Source of the DNA: Martinezella lusitana
GTDB lineage: Bacteria; Pseudomonadota; Alphaproteobacteria; Rhizobiales; Rhizobiaceae
Reading direction: 5' to 3'
NCBI RefSeq assembly: GCF_014207095.1
Contig: NZ_JACHBG010000035.1
Location: forward strand, 1-39,771
DNA: 39,771 nucleotides
The translations under genes were made by a program, and so were the position numbers. Below the pieces are notes generated by a model. That model was given only the letters and a program-made list of their open reading frames with translations. It did no database searches and had not been told where the DNA came from. The number at the start of each line of letters is the position of its first letter. Positions within the stretch are counted from its first letter, which is position 1. This document shows positions 8,485 through 15,910 of the stretch, in pieces.

Positions 8485-9296
8485 CGCGAAATCGTATCGA
8501 CCTCATGTTCGCACGCCTGAAGGCGGAACGCCGCAGCGCGTTTGTTACCTTCACCGTCGCCTGCGATCCCTCCTTTGACGAAAGCCTGGAGCGAATGCGG
8601 CTCCTGGCCGAAAATGGCATCGATCTGCTGGAGATCGGCCATCCCTTCTCCGATCCAATCCTGGATGGTGCGACGATCCAGCGGGCAAATCGACGTGCGC
8701 TTGCAGCGGGAGGCAGCTTGCCTCGGACATTGGACCTGTGCGCCGCCTTCCGCCTGGATAACGACGAGACACCGATCATCCTGATGGGTTACGCCAATCC
8801 AATCAGGACCATGGGTTATGACGTCTTTGCCGCGCGCGCGGCCGCCGCAGGCGTGGATGGTCTGATCGTCGCCGACCTGCCGTTGCGGGAAGCCGACGCG
8901 CTTCTCAAACACCTCAGCAAGTATGGGCTCGTCATGATCCCGCTCGCAGCACCGTCACTGCCGACGGAAGATTTCGTTTCGGATCAGAGGGGCGTAGGCG
9001 GCTTCCTCTATTGCATCCCGGTGGTCGGGCCAACCGGCGGTCCGTCCGCATCGATCGACGTCATCGCGGATGCGGTCGAACGCTGCCGCAGCGTTAGCGG
9101 CATGCCCATCATGGTCGGCTTCGGCATCAAGACACCCGATATGGCAGCGGCTGTCGCCAAGGTGGCGGACGGCGTAATCGTTGCGACGGCCCTGATCGAG
9201 CGGTTCGAGACGATGCTTCAAGATTGCGCGCACGAGACGTTCAAGTCGACGGCCGCACAAGTAGTCGCCGACTATCGGCACGCCATTGATAGCTGA
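8481..9296 (+). CDS. TrpA-like lyase
   Basis: This 271-residue TIM-barrel protein is colinear with tryptophan synthase alpha, which cleaves indole-3-glycerol phosphate to indole and glyceraldehyde 3-phosphate. Both catalytic acids are present: Glu51 in LLEIGHPFSDP (canonical E49) and Asp62 in ILDGATIQRAN (canonical D60). GYANPI (Tyr104), GLIVADLP, GPTGG and GFGIKTPD also match. Differences fall near the substrate: His54 where V or I is usual, CIPVVGPTG instead of LSRxGVTG, and VATAL where the phosphate-binding GSA is usual. It is translationally coupled to the TrpB-like gene. Sitting behind an ABC transporter and kinase, it likely does a retro-aldol cleavage of a phosphorylated imported compound rather than serving tryptophan synthesis; no other trp gene is present. 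Confidence 0.9.
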   Translation: MTRNRIDLMFARLKAERRSAFVTFTVACDPSFDESLERMRLLAENGIDLLEIGHPFSDPILDGATIQRANRRALAAGGSLPRTLDLCAAFRLDNDETPIILMGYANPIRTMGYDVFAARAAAAGVDGLIVADLPLREADALLKHLSKYGLVMIPLAAPSLPTEDFVSDQRGVGGFLYCIPVVGPTGGPSASIDVIADAVERCRSVSGMPIMVGFGIKTPDMAAAVAKVADGVIVATALIERFETMLQDCAHETFKSTAAQVVADYRHAIDS

Positions 9297-9409
9297 GCCT
9301 GAGCGCTCTGCTTTGGGTCGTGTGTCCCGTCAGCGGGTGCTTTAATGCACCTGCAAACATGCCCTGTGATCGGTCAATAGTTCTCACGCTTGACTCTTCC
9401 CAAAAATGA

Positions 9410-9424
9410 GAACATTTTGAGAAC
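9410..9424. promoter_or_regulatory. LexA-type SOS box
   Basis: GAAC-ATTTTGA-GAAC is a perfect match to the alphaproteobacterial LexA site (GTTC-N7-GTTC read on the other strand). It ends 17 bases before the start codon of the 79-residue gene, a position where a repressor would block transcription. The match is exact; LexA binding is inferred. Confidence 0.65.
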
Positions 9425-9441
9425 AAATCAGGGAAGATGCC

Positions 9442-9681
9442 ATGAGCAATGCCGAGAAGTTCATTATCCTGCCGTATCGAAAGAACCGCGGTAACCTCGT
9501 GCCGGGCGAGATGCGTCAAGCATCGAACGCCGTCAGCGCCGAGAAGATCGCTTCGGCCATGTCTGCTCGCTTCGTCGGCGTTGCCGCCTATGCCGTCATG
9601 GTGGATGAGGAAACCGGTGACATGACATCGCCTCGCCTGCTGGTGAAGCATGGCGAGATATCGGATCTGAACGCGGCTTAA
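9442..9681 (+). CDS. Small conserved-looking protein, probably SOS-regulated
   Basis: This encodes 79 residues with no signal peptide or membrane segment. It begins MSNAEKFIILPYRKNRGNL, followed by a helical middle (MRQASNAVSAEKIASAMSA) and an acidic C-terminal part (MVDEETGDMTSPRLLV). I believe similar small proteins are common in rhizobia but I cannot name a family. A GGGAAGA ribosome site precedes ATG 9442. The exact LexA-type site directly upstream implies induction by DNA damage. The gene stands between the TrpA-like gene and a gene-poor region and seems to be its own transcript. Confidence 0.75.
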   Translation: MSNAEKFIILPYRKNRGNLVPGEMRQASNAVSAEKIASAMSARFVGVAAYAVMVDEETGDMTSPRLLVKHGEISDLNAA

Positions 9682-9708
9682 CCGTACCTGACAACGGAAG
9701 TAAGGAGC

Positions 9709-9727
9709 CCCGCCGGCAGCCGGCGGG
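9709..9727. terminator. GC-rich hairpin after the 79-residue gene
   Basis: CCCGCCGGC and GCCGGCGGG form a perfect 9-base inverted repeat around a single A, 27 bases after the stop. No run of T follows, so it is at best a Rho-assisted or transcript-stabilising hairpin. Confidence 0.35.
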
Positions 9728-10018
9728 AACTGAGACGTGCGCCATGCAAACGACAGGCTATCTGATTACGCCTCAAGATGCGGAGGTCTTTCGAGAACTC
9801 GTCGCCTTTCTGGGTGAAGACGTTTTCGACCAGCGGCAGAGAGATGGCGGCATCGCCAAATCCGATGTATTTCAGCGACACATCACCCAAGCCCGAAGCG
9901 TGCTTAAGCTGCTCGACGCTTGCGATCAAAGAACCTTGCCGCCAGATTCCGTCGCCCGTACAGACCGGCCTTCGTCCTCGTCGTATTCTTCTATGCCGGG
10001 CTCTATAGGAATTGCGAT
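9728..10018. other. Ambiguous coding region
   Basis: Two overlapping frames of fair quality cover this stretch: a plus-strand frame (9744-10022, start MQTTGYLI) and a minus-strand frame (9678-9929, containing KYIGFGDAAISLPLVENVF). The minus frame is open further upstream to about 10018 and has no good start, which fits the tail of a decayed gene. I cannot choose between them and recognise neither. Confidence 0.25.
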
Positions 10019-10585
10019 CTAGGTCGAGGTTTTATCGGATGGCCAGGTTACATAGTAGTATTTTCCGGCGACCCGCCCGAAATAGGCTTTTTCGTCGGGG
10101 TGTTTGTCTACATAGGAGCCGTCAGCCGTCTTTTGGAAGGCTCCGTGATCATCGCGTTTCAGATGGTCATTCAGGAAAGTGGTCCAGTCGCTCTTGCTGA
10201 TATTGTCCGCCTTGGTCGGCTTGGCTTTTGAGTCCTTGTCCCAGGCCATGATTTCCTTGCCCTGCGTGGCGTCGGTCACAGTCAACTTTCCTGCCTTCAG
10301 GGCGCTGAGCATGGATTGAGAACGCAGATAGCTTTCAGGATCGTCCGTCGTCTCCGACAGCTTGGCCTTCAATGATGCCATGAAACCATTCGTTGCGATT
10401 TCAGGCTGAGAAATGGCTGGTTGCTGGTTCGCACCGGGTGGATTTGAAGCTTGCGCCGTTCCGCCCAGACCAGGAGAGCGGGGAAAAACATCATAGATGC
10501 TAGGCTGTTTACTCGCCTTCGAGTTACTGCCGTTCTTGCTCAAGAGAGCGCTGTATTTCCTGTCTGCACTGATGGAAATAGCCAT
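10019..10585 (-). CDS. Hypothetical protein
   Basis: This encodes 188 residues, taking ATG 10585 (MAISISADRKYSALL) preceded by a GGCGG-like site. A longer frame to 10669 has an unlikely cysteine-containing N-terminus. The first 70 residues are low-complexity, rich in Ser, Pro, Gln and Asn. The rest is a charged, lysine-rich globular part containing MLSALKAGKLTVTDATQGKE and ending YYYVTWPSDKTST. The disordered N-terminus followed by a compact domain resembles secreted or surface-associated rhizobial proteins, such as those related to flagellar or type III export. No family motif is recognised. It is transcribed alone. Confidence 0.65.
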   Translation of the reverse strand: MAISISADRKYSALLSKNGSNSKASKQPSIYDVFPRSPGLGGTAQASNPPGANQQPAISQPEIATNGFMASLKAKLSETTDDPESYLRSQSMLSALKAGKLTVTDATQGKEIMAWDKDSKAKPTKADNISKSDWTTFLNDHLKRDDHGAFQKTADGSYVDKHPDEKAYFGRVAGKYYYVTWPSDKTST

Positions 10586-10792
10586 TTTCAATCCGCCAAA
10601 CGTTGAAATCTCAAGACGTAATGACAGTATTGGCACAACCTTGCGTGAAGCGGAACATAGGTTGAGCATGTGGCCACTCTACCACTAATGCTAGCGAAAT
10701 CCGCAAGGTGGTCAGCGCTCAGGTGGCATCGGCAAACAGACGCGAGCCGAGGTGAGCCCGCGTCAGACGGCATGAGATCCGTGAGATTCGGT

Positions 10793-11887
10793 TCACCGCC
10801 AACTGGTAAAGTCCGAAGCGACACATCCGAACGGCGCCCGCTGATCGCCAAAACGCTTCTTCAACTGCGCGCAACCCCAGTTGTTGAGGGGAGCTGGCAT
10901 CATGTTGTTGATGTCCATCCCGGGGGAGTTGAACTGCGAGTCCGCGCTGGTCACATACCAGACCCAGTAGCCGAAAACGGCACCGATGATCAGCAGTATC
11001 ACAAGCAACACTCTGGCAAGGCGCGCCGTGATCGAAGGACCCTTCTTTCGCTGCGTGACAAGCTCCAGCTGTTGCCCAACCAATTCCGCGGTAAGCGGCG
11101 CGAGAGCCCTTGAGCGCTCTTCAGCCGTCATGTCGATTCGTTCCAGCTGCTTATCCAGAAGGATGGGGAGCGCAGACTTTCCATGCCAAACGGCAAGCGC
11201 CACGGCGTGATCGCCCTTCGTGCCGACCAGCAGAGGCTCCTGCCCCAGCTCGAAACGCGTGTGGGCGGCCCGACCCGTCTTCCTGCCGGAAATCTTGTCG
11301 GCATAGGTCACATTCAACCGCTTGCCGGCCCGGTCGACACCTGTAATCTCCACCGGGACAGGGACAAGGTCAGCCGGTCGGCTCAACCCGCCGCGGACGC
11401 GCCAGACACGCAAGATCTGGTAGATCAGGCCGAGGGAGACACCTCCCAACAGGACAGCGAACACCGCAAGCGTGATGATCCGGTTCCAGAGCTTGTCGAT
11501 GCCGAGGCTAAGCGTCGCGAGTTCCGGATGCTCGCCAGATATAACGAGACTGGTTTCGTAGTCACCGGTATGGGCGTCGACGAACATGATCTCGACGTCC
11601 TTGTCATACTTCTGCCCGTTATACGCATAGTTGAGATGCGCCGAGCATGTCGTGAAGAAGCCTTTTCTAGTCTCGCATTTGCCGTTACGAATATCGCCGC
11701 TGTCGAGCATCACGGGGTTCTGGTTGATCGTCCAATCCCTCAATATGCCTGGGGCTTCCCACACCACCATGAAGACGGTGAGTGCTAGCACTATCGGTAG
11801 TGAAAAATAGCTGCCTCGCGCCGTGGTAATCGCGCCCTGAGCAAGCTTGAGAGCTCTCTGGGGAAGCTGGATAGTCGGAAATGTCAT
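10793..11887 (-). CDS. Membrane protein of unknown function
   Basis: This 364-residue protein has three predicted membrane spans: about residues 30-48 (SLPIVLALTVFMVVWEA), 138-160 (ITLAVFAVLLGGVSLGLIY) and 290-310 (LARVLLVILLIIGAVFGYW). Between spans 1 and 2 lies an extracytoplasmic part with three cysteines (GKCETRKGFFTTCSAHLNY). A cytoplasmic domain of about 130 residues lies between spans 2 and 3. The C-terminal outside tail has two more cysteines. The first exported segment resembles DUF3592-type proteins, which have a membrane-flanked domain recording an extracellular value. I cannot assign a role. The start overlaps a short upstream frame by a TCAT junction. Confidence 0.75.
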   Translation of the reverse strand: MTFPTIQLPQRALKLAQGAITTARGSYFSLPIVLALTVFMVVWEAPGILRDWTINQNPVMLDSGDIRNGKCETRKGFFTTCSAHLNYAYNGQKYDKDVEIMFVDAHTGDYETSLVISGEHPELATLSLGIDKLWNRIITLAVFAVLLGGVSLGLIYQILRVWRVRGGLSRPADLVPVPVEITGVDRAGKRLNVTYADKISGRKTGRAAHTRFELGQEPLLVGTKGDHAVALAVWHGKSALPILLDKQLERIDMTAEERSRALAPLTAELVGQQLELVTQRKKGPSITARLARVLLVILLIIGAVFGYWVWYVTSADSQFNSPGMDINNMMPAPLNNWGCAQLKKRFGDQRAPFGCVASDFTSWR

Positions 11888-12117
11888 TGTGCGCCTGAAG
11901 CTCCGAATGATGACATGGGCATCTGAAAAAGCCGGTCGAAGCCTGAGCCTCGCTTGATCCTGGGGTTCGACTTCCTGCCCACATCTGCCGCGCGGTAAAT
12001 AGACGGCTCACCGCGAAGTTCAATAGCAGGTTGTAAAAGATCCACCATCTTTGTAGGCAGTCCGATCGACGTACAGCCGGAAGCTGCGTACGCCCCTTGG
12101 TAGGCCCTGCCCGTCAA
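11884..12117 (-). CDS. Doubtful short ORF or gene remnant
   Basis: This 77-residue frame begins at a TTG and stays open upstream to about 12220 without an obvious start. Its stop overlaps the start of the membrane-protein gene by four bases, a pattern seen in real operons. It contains AYAASGCTSIGLPTKMVDLL, in which an SGCT-like motif faintly recalls L,D-transpeptidase ends. I do not regard this as established. It could be the 3' part of a decayed gene. Confidence 0.25.
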   Translation of the reverse strand: MTGRAYQGAYAASGCTSIGLPTKMVDLLQPAIELRGEPSIYRAADVGRKSNPRIKRGSGFDRLFQMPMSSFGASGAQ

Positions 12118-12443
12118 AATTAGACAGCAACCACCTTTTGAAAGCGAGGCGCGAGCACGAGGCGGAGGAATGTTCGACGAGAGGAAAGTCGCCCTTTCAT
12201 GCCAATTGAGATCAATCCCCTAGGCCAGACTTCGGCAGAGCGAGGCCCTCTGTCGAAGTCTTGGTCAGCTGCACAGGCTCCGTGACATCCGCGAGGAAGT
12301 CGCCAAACAGCCGCTCGTGACAGTCCGGAAACGGTCATGCCCATTGGAGGCGCTGGCCCCCCACCAAGGCGCATAGCGCCCAGGAAGACTGCCAGTCCTG
12401 CCCCATTTGGGAGAGTTGCGATGACGGAGACAGCGCTCTGGCA
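12118..12443. other. Intergenic, no supported gene
   Basis: About 325 bases lie between the amidohydrolase stop and the doubtful ORF. Several overlapping arginine- or proline-rich frames are open by chance in this GC-rich DNA. I see no hairpin with a T run, repeat or RNA gene. Confidence 0.35.
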
Positions 12444-13964
12444 TCACACAGATTTCGATGGAAAATCGCCTTGATAGCGGTAAAGCGGCAACTCGGCCAA
12501 GGACGCGCGGCGATGGATTTCGGCCATGACCGGGACGAACACACTGTTGCGGCGCTCAAGCTCGGCATGTTCTTGCAGCCACGCCGGTACGAGTTCGGCC
12601 AGTTCGGCAAAGACGGCAGCCTCGTCCACGGTGGTCAGCCGGCCCTCCTCCATGACGATGCGACCGGCGACCATGACTTTTTCGATGGACGAGCCGTTTT
12701 CAGAATAGACGAGATGCTTGGCGGCATCGTTGAACGGCATGAAGGGATAGGACCGCAAGTTCAGGATCACCAGATCGGCGGATTTTCCCACCTCCAGTGA
12801 ACCGGTGACGTGCTCGAGCATCGCCGTCTTCGCTCCGCCGATCGTTGCCATGCGCAAGACCTCATCGGCTGTGACCCACTTCTCGTAATCCGGACCGGAA
12901 ACGGCGTGGATGAGACCAGCTACACGCATGACGTCGAAGATGCGCGCTGTATCGTTGGATGAGACGCCATCCGTGCCAAGGCCAAGCGTGACGCCCAGAT
13001 CCAGCAGGCGCCTCACCGGCGCGATGCCGGCACCGAGCTTCTGGTTGGAAATGGCGTTATGGGCGACCGAGACGCCGGCGTCCCCCATCAGTGACATGTC
13101 TTCATCGCTGACCCAGACCGAATGCGCGATCGTCGTGTTGCGCCGAAGAAGCCCCAGATCCTTCATATATGCAATAAGGCTCTTGCCGTGCAGTTCGTGC
13201 CCGGTAATCGCCTGTGTCCGCGTTTCCAGCACATGGGTATGGAATGGGACACGTTTTGCCACGGCCAGCTCCATACAGGCCATCATGAGGTCCGGCGTGC
13301 AACGCTGTGGCGCCGACGGTGCGATCATGAAGTTCACGCGCCCGGCGCGGCCATGCAAGCTGTCAAATGCGGATTTGCAGAAATCGACATAGGCGTCAGT
13401 CGTCATCGGCGGCCCGAAGTCGAGCAGATTCTGTAGTTCCGCCGGCGTCACCTCGCGCGCAAACGGCAGCGCATCGAGCGTGTGGATGTTCATGGCGGCG
13501 CTTGAGACATTCGCGCGAATACCCGCATCTTCATAAGCGCGGAACACCGTGCCGAGCCGATCGAGATCGTGGGCCGGCGGATCGAAGAAGTCGTCACAGA
13601 GTGTCGTGACGCCGTTGCGTAGCGACTCCATCGCCAGCAGCAGGCTTCGCAAGTAGAGGAGCCGCTTACCGATCGGATCGTTCATCAGTAGCGGATAGGC
13701 ATAAAGCAACCAGATCTCGAGCGGCATGCCTTCATAGCGGCCGCGAAAGAAGGTTTCGCTGGAATGGGTATGAGCGTTGATCAGGCCCGGCATCACCAAT
13801 CGGTCGCGACCGTCGATAATGCGGGCGCCATCCGGCGGGATCAGATTGGGGCCGATTGCGGCGATCAAGCCGTTGTCCACCAGAATGTCTCCGGCGAAAG
13901 GCTGCGTACCATGCGCTGCATCGACAGCGAGGATCATGGCGTTGCGGATCAGGATCTTGTTCAT
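12444..13964 (-). CDS. Amidohydrolase-family deaminase
   Basis: This 506-residue protein of the ATZ/TRZ-like amidohydrolase class comprises cytosine, guanine, S-adenosylhomocysteine and 8-oxoguanine deaminases and triazine hydrolases. Metal ligands and active-site residues are visible: NAHTHSSE (His65, His67), FHTHVLETRTQ (His242, His244, Glu247), IAHSVWVSDED (His281) and GLGTDGVSSND (Asp332). The N-terminal beta sandwich (LIRNAMILAVD, IIDGRDRLVMPG) and the C-terminal return (GKSADLVILNL) are complete. It is the last gene of an operon with a BMP-type ABC transporter, so it probably deaminates or opens the ring of an imported nucleoside or nucleobase-like compound. The exact substrate is not readable. 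Confidence 0.92.
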   Translation of the reverse strand: MNKILIRNAMILAVDAAHGTQPFAGDILVDNGLIAAIGPNLIPPDGARIIDGRDRLVMPGLINAHTHSSETFFRGRYEGMPLEIWLLYAYPLLMNDPIGKRLLYLRSLLLAMESLRNGVTTLCDDFFDPPAHDLDRLGTVFRAYEDAGIRANVSSAAMNIHTLDALPFAREVTPAELQNLLDFGPPMTTDAYVDFCKSAFDSLHGRAGRVNFMIAPSAPQRCTPDLMMACMELAVAKRVPFHTHVLETRTQAITGHELHGKSLIAYMKDLGLLRRNTTIAHSVWVSDEDMSLMGDAGVSVAHNAISNQKLGAGIAPVRRLLDLGVTLGLGTDGVSSNDTARIFDVMRVAGLIHAVSGPDYEKWVTADEVLRMATIGGAKTAMLEHVTGSLEVGKSADLVILNLRSYPFMPFNDAAKHLVYSENGSSIEKVMVAGRIVMEEGRLTTVDEAAVFAELAELVPAWLQEHAELERRNSVFVPVMAEIHRRASLAELPLYRYQGDFPSKSV

Positions 13965-13979
13965 GGCGGTTTCCCTCTC

Positions 13980-14870
13980 CTATTGGTCCTTCAGTTCGCC
14001 GAAACTTCCCGCCGTCTTGGAGCCGCTCAACCGGCCGGAAAGCCAGACGCCGAATACGGTGGCGAGATAGGGCAGCGCTTGCAGCAGGTCGTGCGGAACC
14101 TTATCCCCGAACATCAACTGGGCGCGGATTCCGAGCGCGCCGGCAATGGCAAAGAAGAGTGCAGCCAGCGTCGCGCCGACCGGATGGGCCGCTCCGAAGA
14201 TGACGGCGGCAAACGCCATGAAGCCGCGTCCCGCCGTCATTCCCTGTGCGAAGAACTGCAGGCTTCCAGCCGCAAGTTCCGCTCCGCCGATGGCGCACAG
14301 CGCCCCGCCGATCGACAAGGCCAGAAGACGCATTCGCTGCGGTTGGATGCCGACACTTCGCGCTGCAAAGGGATGCTCGCCGCTGGCGGTCAGTTGCAGG
14401 CCGAAACGGCTGCGCCGCAGCAGAAGCCACATGGCGGAAACGACGAACGGCATGGCGGCAACGAAAATCGACAGCACGCCGTAGGGGCCGAACGCTGGTC
14501 CGAGCTTCGGTACGCCAAAGGGCGCCGTCACCATTCCCTGACTGCCGAAGATCGATTCCACCGCCAGCGCCGTGCCGCCGACGCCGAGGCCCGTCAGACC
14601 AAGCCCGGCAATGATCGGATTGGCCTTCAGCTTCTCGATGACGAACCACAGAAGTATCGAGGCGGCGACGCAGAGCAGAATGGCGATGAGGATAGCCAGG
14701 ATAAAGGAGTGCGTCAGCATGATGCCGAGAATGGTGGCGCAGGCGCCGATGATCATCAGGCCCTCAAGACCGAGATTCCAGACACCGGCGCGTTGCGCGA
14801 TGACGCCGGCAAGGGTCACGTAGATCAATGGCGTGCCGGAGCGCAGGATAGCGATGATGATGTCGTTCAT
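13980..14870 (-). CDS. BMP-type ABC transporter permease 2
   Basis: This 296-residue membrane protein has about eight hydrophobic segments, of the BPD_transp_2 family as paired with BMP (basic membrane protein) binding proteins. It has GTPLIYVTLAGVIAQRAGVW near the N-terminus, NLGLEGLMIIGA, and the coupling loop GEHPFAARSVGIQPQRMR (about residues 161-178). This is the shorter of two different permeases, as in nucleoside transporters of the YufP/YufQ type. Its start overlaps the stop of the other permease by four bases, and the deaminase gene begins 15 bases after it. Confidence 0.94.
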   Translation of the reverse strand: MNDIIIAILRSGTPLIYVTLAGVIAQRAGVWNLGLEGLMIIGACATILGIMLTHSFILAILIAILLCVAASILLWFVIEKLKANPIIAGLGLTGLGVGGTALAVESIFGSQGMVTAPFGVPKLGPAFGPYGVLSIFVAAMPFVVSAMWLLLRRSRFGLQLTASGEHPFAARSVGIQPQRMRLLALSIGGALCAIGGAELAAGSLQFFAQGMTAGRGFMAFAAVIFGAAHPVGATLAALFFAIAGALGIRAQLMFGDKVPHDLLQALPYLATVFGVWLSGRLSGSKTAGSFGELKDQ

Positions 14871-15910
14871 TGCGGACGTCCTCCCAGACGCAGAAGCTTC
14901 TCGACGACGTTGGATCTGGCCGTGATGAAGAGCGCGATGGCGGCGTTGATGATGTCGATCGCCGCAGCCGGCAGACCCGCCATGATCGGCAGGTATAGCG
15001 CGGCCGATGCCAAGCCTCCGAAGAAGATCGAAACGACAGCCGTGCCGACCACCGAGAGATTGGCGACAAGCGCTACCAGGATCGCGGTGAAGCCATGCGT
15101 CGGCAGAAAACCGGACGCGATGCGGCCGTTAGGACCCATCAACTCGATCGTTCCCGCAAGGCCCGCCAGTGCGCCGGAAATGATGAAACTCGACAAGCCA
15201 AGTTGCCAGAGCTTCGCACCCTGCCAGCGCACCATCGTGCCGTTTCGGCCGGCAAGGCTTGCCAGCACGCCGAAGCTGGTGCGGTTGACGAGAAGCCACA
15301 TCGCTATCCCGACGACCAGCGCGATGCCGATGATCGTTGGTGACAGACCGAGCGAATTGGAAATGCGATAGGCGGCGTCGATCGGACGGCTCGATGCCTG
15401 CTGACCGGTGCCCGATGGATCCTTGAGCGGACCCGACGTCACGTAGACCAGGAGCAGGCCAGCCATGAAATTGCCCATCAGCGTGGTGATCACCTCGTCA
15501 GTGCCGGAACGCAGCTTCAGGAGACCCGGCCAGAGTGCCCAAAGCGCGCCACCCGCCATGCCGGCCAGAAAGATCAACGGCACGACAATGATGGCAGGGC
15601 CACCGCGCAAGGCCTCCGCCGCGAAGGCCGCGGAGATCGCCCCGACATAGAACTGCCCCTGTGCACCGATATTGAAGAAGCCAGCGCGGAAGGAAATGCT
15701 GACGCCCACTGCCGTGATGAACAGTGGCAGCGCCCATCTCAGGCTTTGCTCGACAGCGCCGGGCCGCAAAAATGCGCCATCGGCAACCGCGACCAGCATT
15801 TGCGGCGCGTTGTAGCCGGCAAACTGGAAGAGCACGGCGCAAAGGATCAGCGAGAGGGCTACGAAGACCAAGCTGCGGAGAATAACGACTATCTTGTTCT
15901 TCATCGTCAT
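14867..15910 (-). CDS. BMP-type ABC transporter permease 1
   Basis: This 347-residue membrane protein is the larger permease of the pair. It has an N-terminal span (VVILRSLVFVALSLILCAVL) and then the family core FRAGFFNIGAQGQFYVGAI. It also has RSGTDEVITTLMGNFMAGLL, typical of permeases for nucleoside or simple-sugar BMP systems. The coupling-loop position is LAGRNGTMVRWQGAK. It overlaps both neighbours by four bases and should form a heterodimer with the shorter permease. Confidence 0.94.
   Translation of the reverse strand: MTMKNKIVVILRSLVFVALSLILCAVLFQFAGYNAPQMLVAVADGAFLRPGAVEQSLRWALPLFITAVGVSISFRAGFFNIGAQGQFYVGAISAAFAAEALRGGPAIIVVPLIFLAGMAGGALWALWPGLLKLRSGTDEVITTLMGNFMAGLLLVYVTSGPLKDPSGTGQQASSRPIDAAYRISNSLGLSPTIIGIALVVGIAMWLLVNRTSFGVLASLAGRNGTMVRWQGAKLWQLGLSSFIISGALAGLAGTIELMGPNGRIASGFLPTHGFTAILVALVANLSVVGTAVVSIFFGGLASAALYLPIMAGLPAAAIDIINAAIALFITARSNVVEKLLRLGGRPQ

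Noticed and set aside
7294..9296. Ordinary trpBA biosynthetic operon
   Set aside because: The PLP lysine and other catalytic residues of TrpB are replaced, the pair is fused to a sugar uptake operon, and no other tryptophan gene is near.
10670..11113. Plus-strand frame of 147 residues
   Set aside because: It is mostly antisense to the membrane-protein gene, whose hydrophobic spans are clear, and has no ribosome site.
13764..15371. Plus-strand frame of 535 residues
   Set aside because: It is antisense to the deaminase and permease genes. It is low-complexity, rich in Gly, Asp, Gln and Arg, with no domain.
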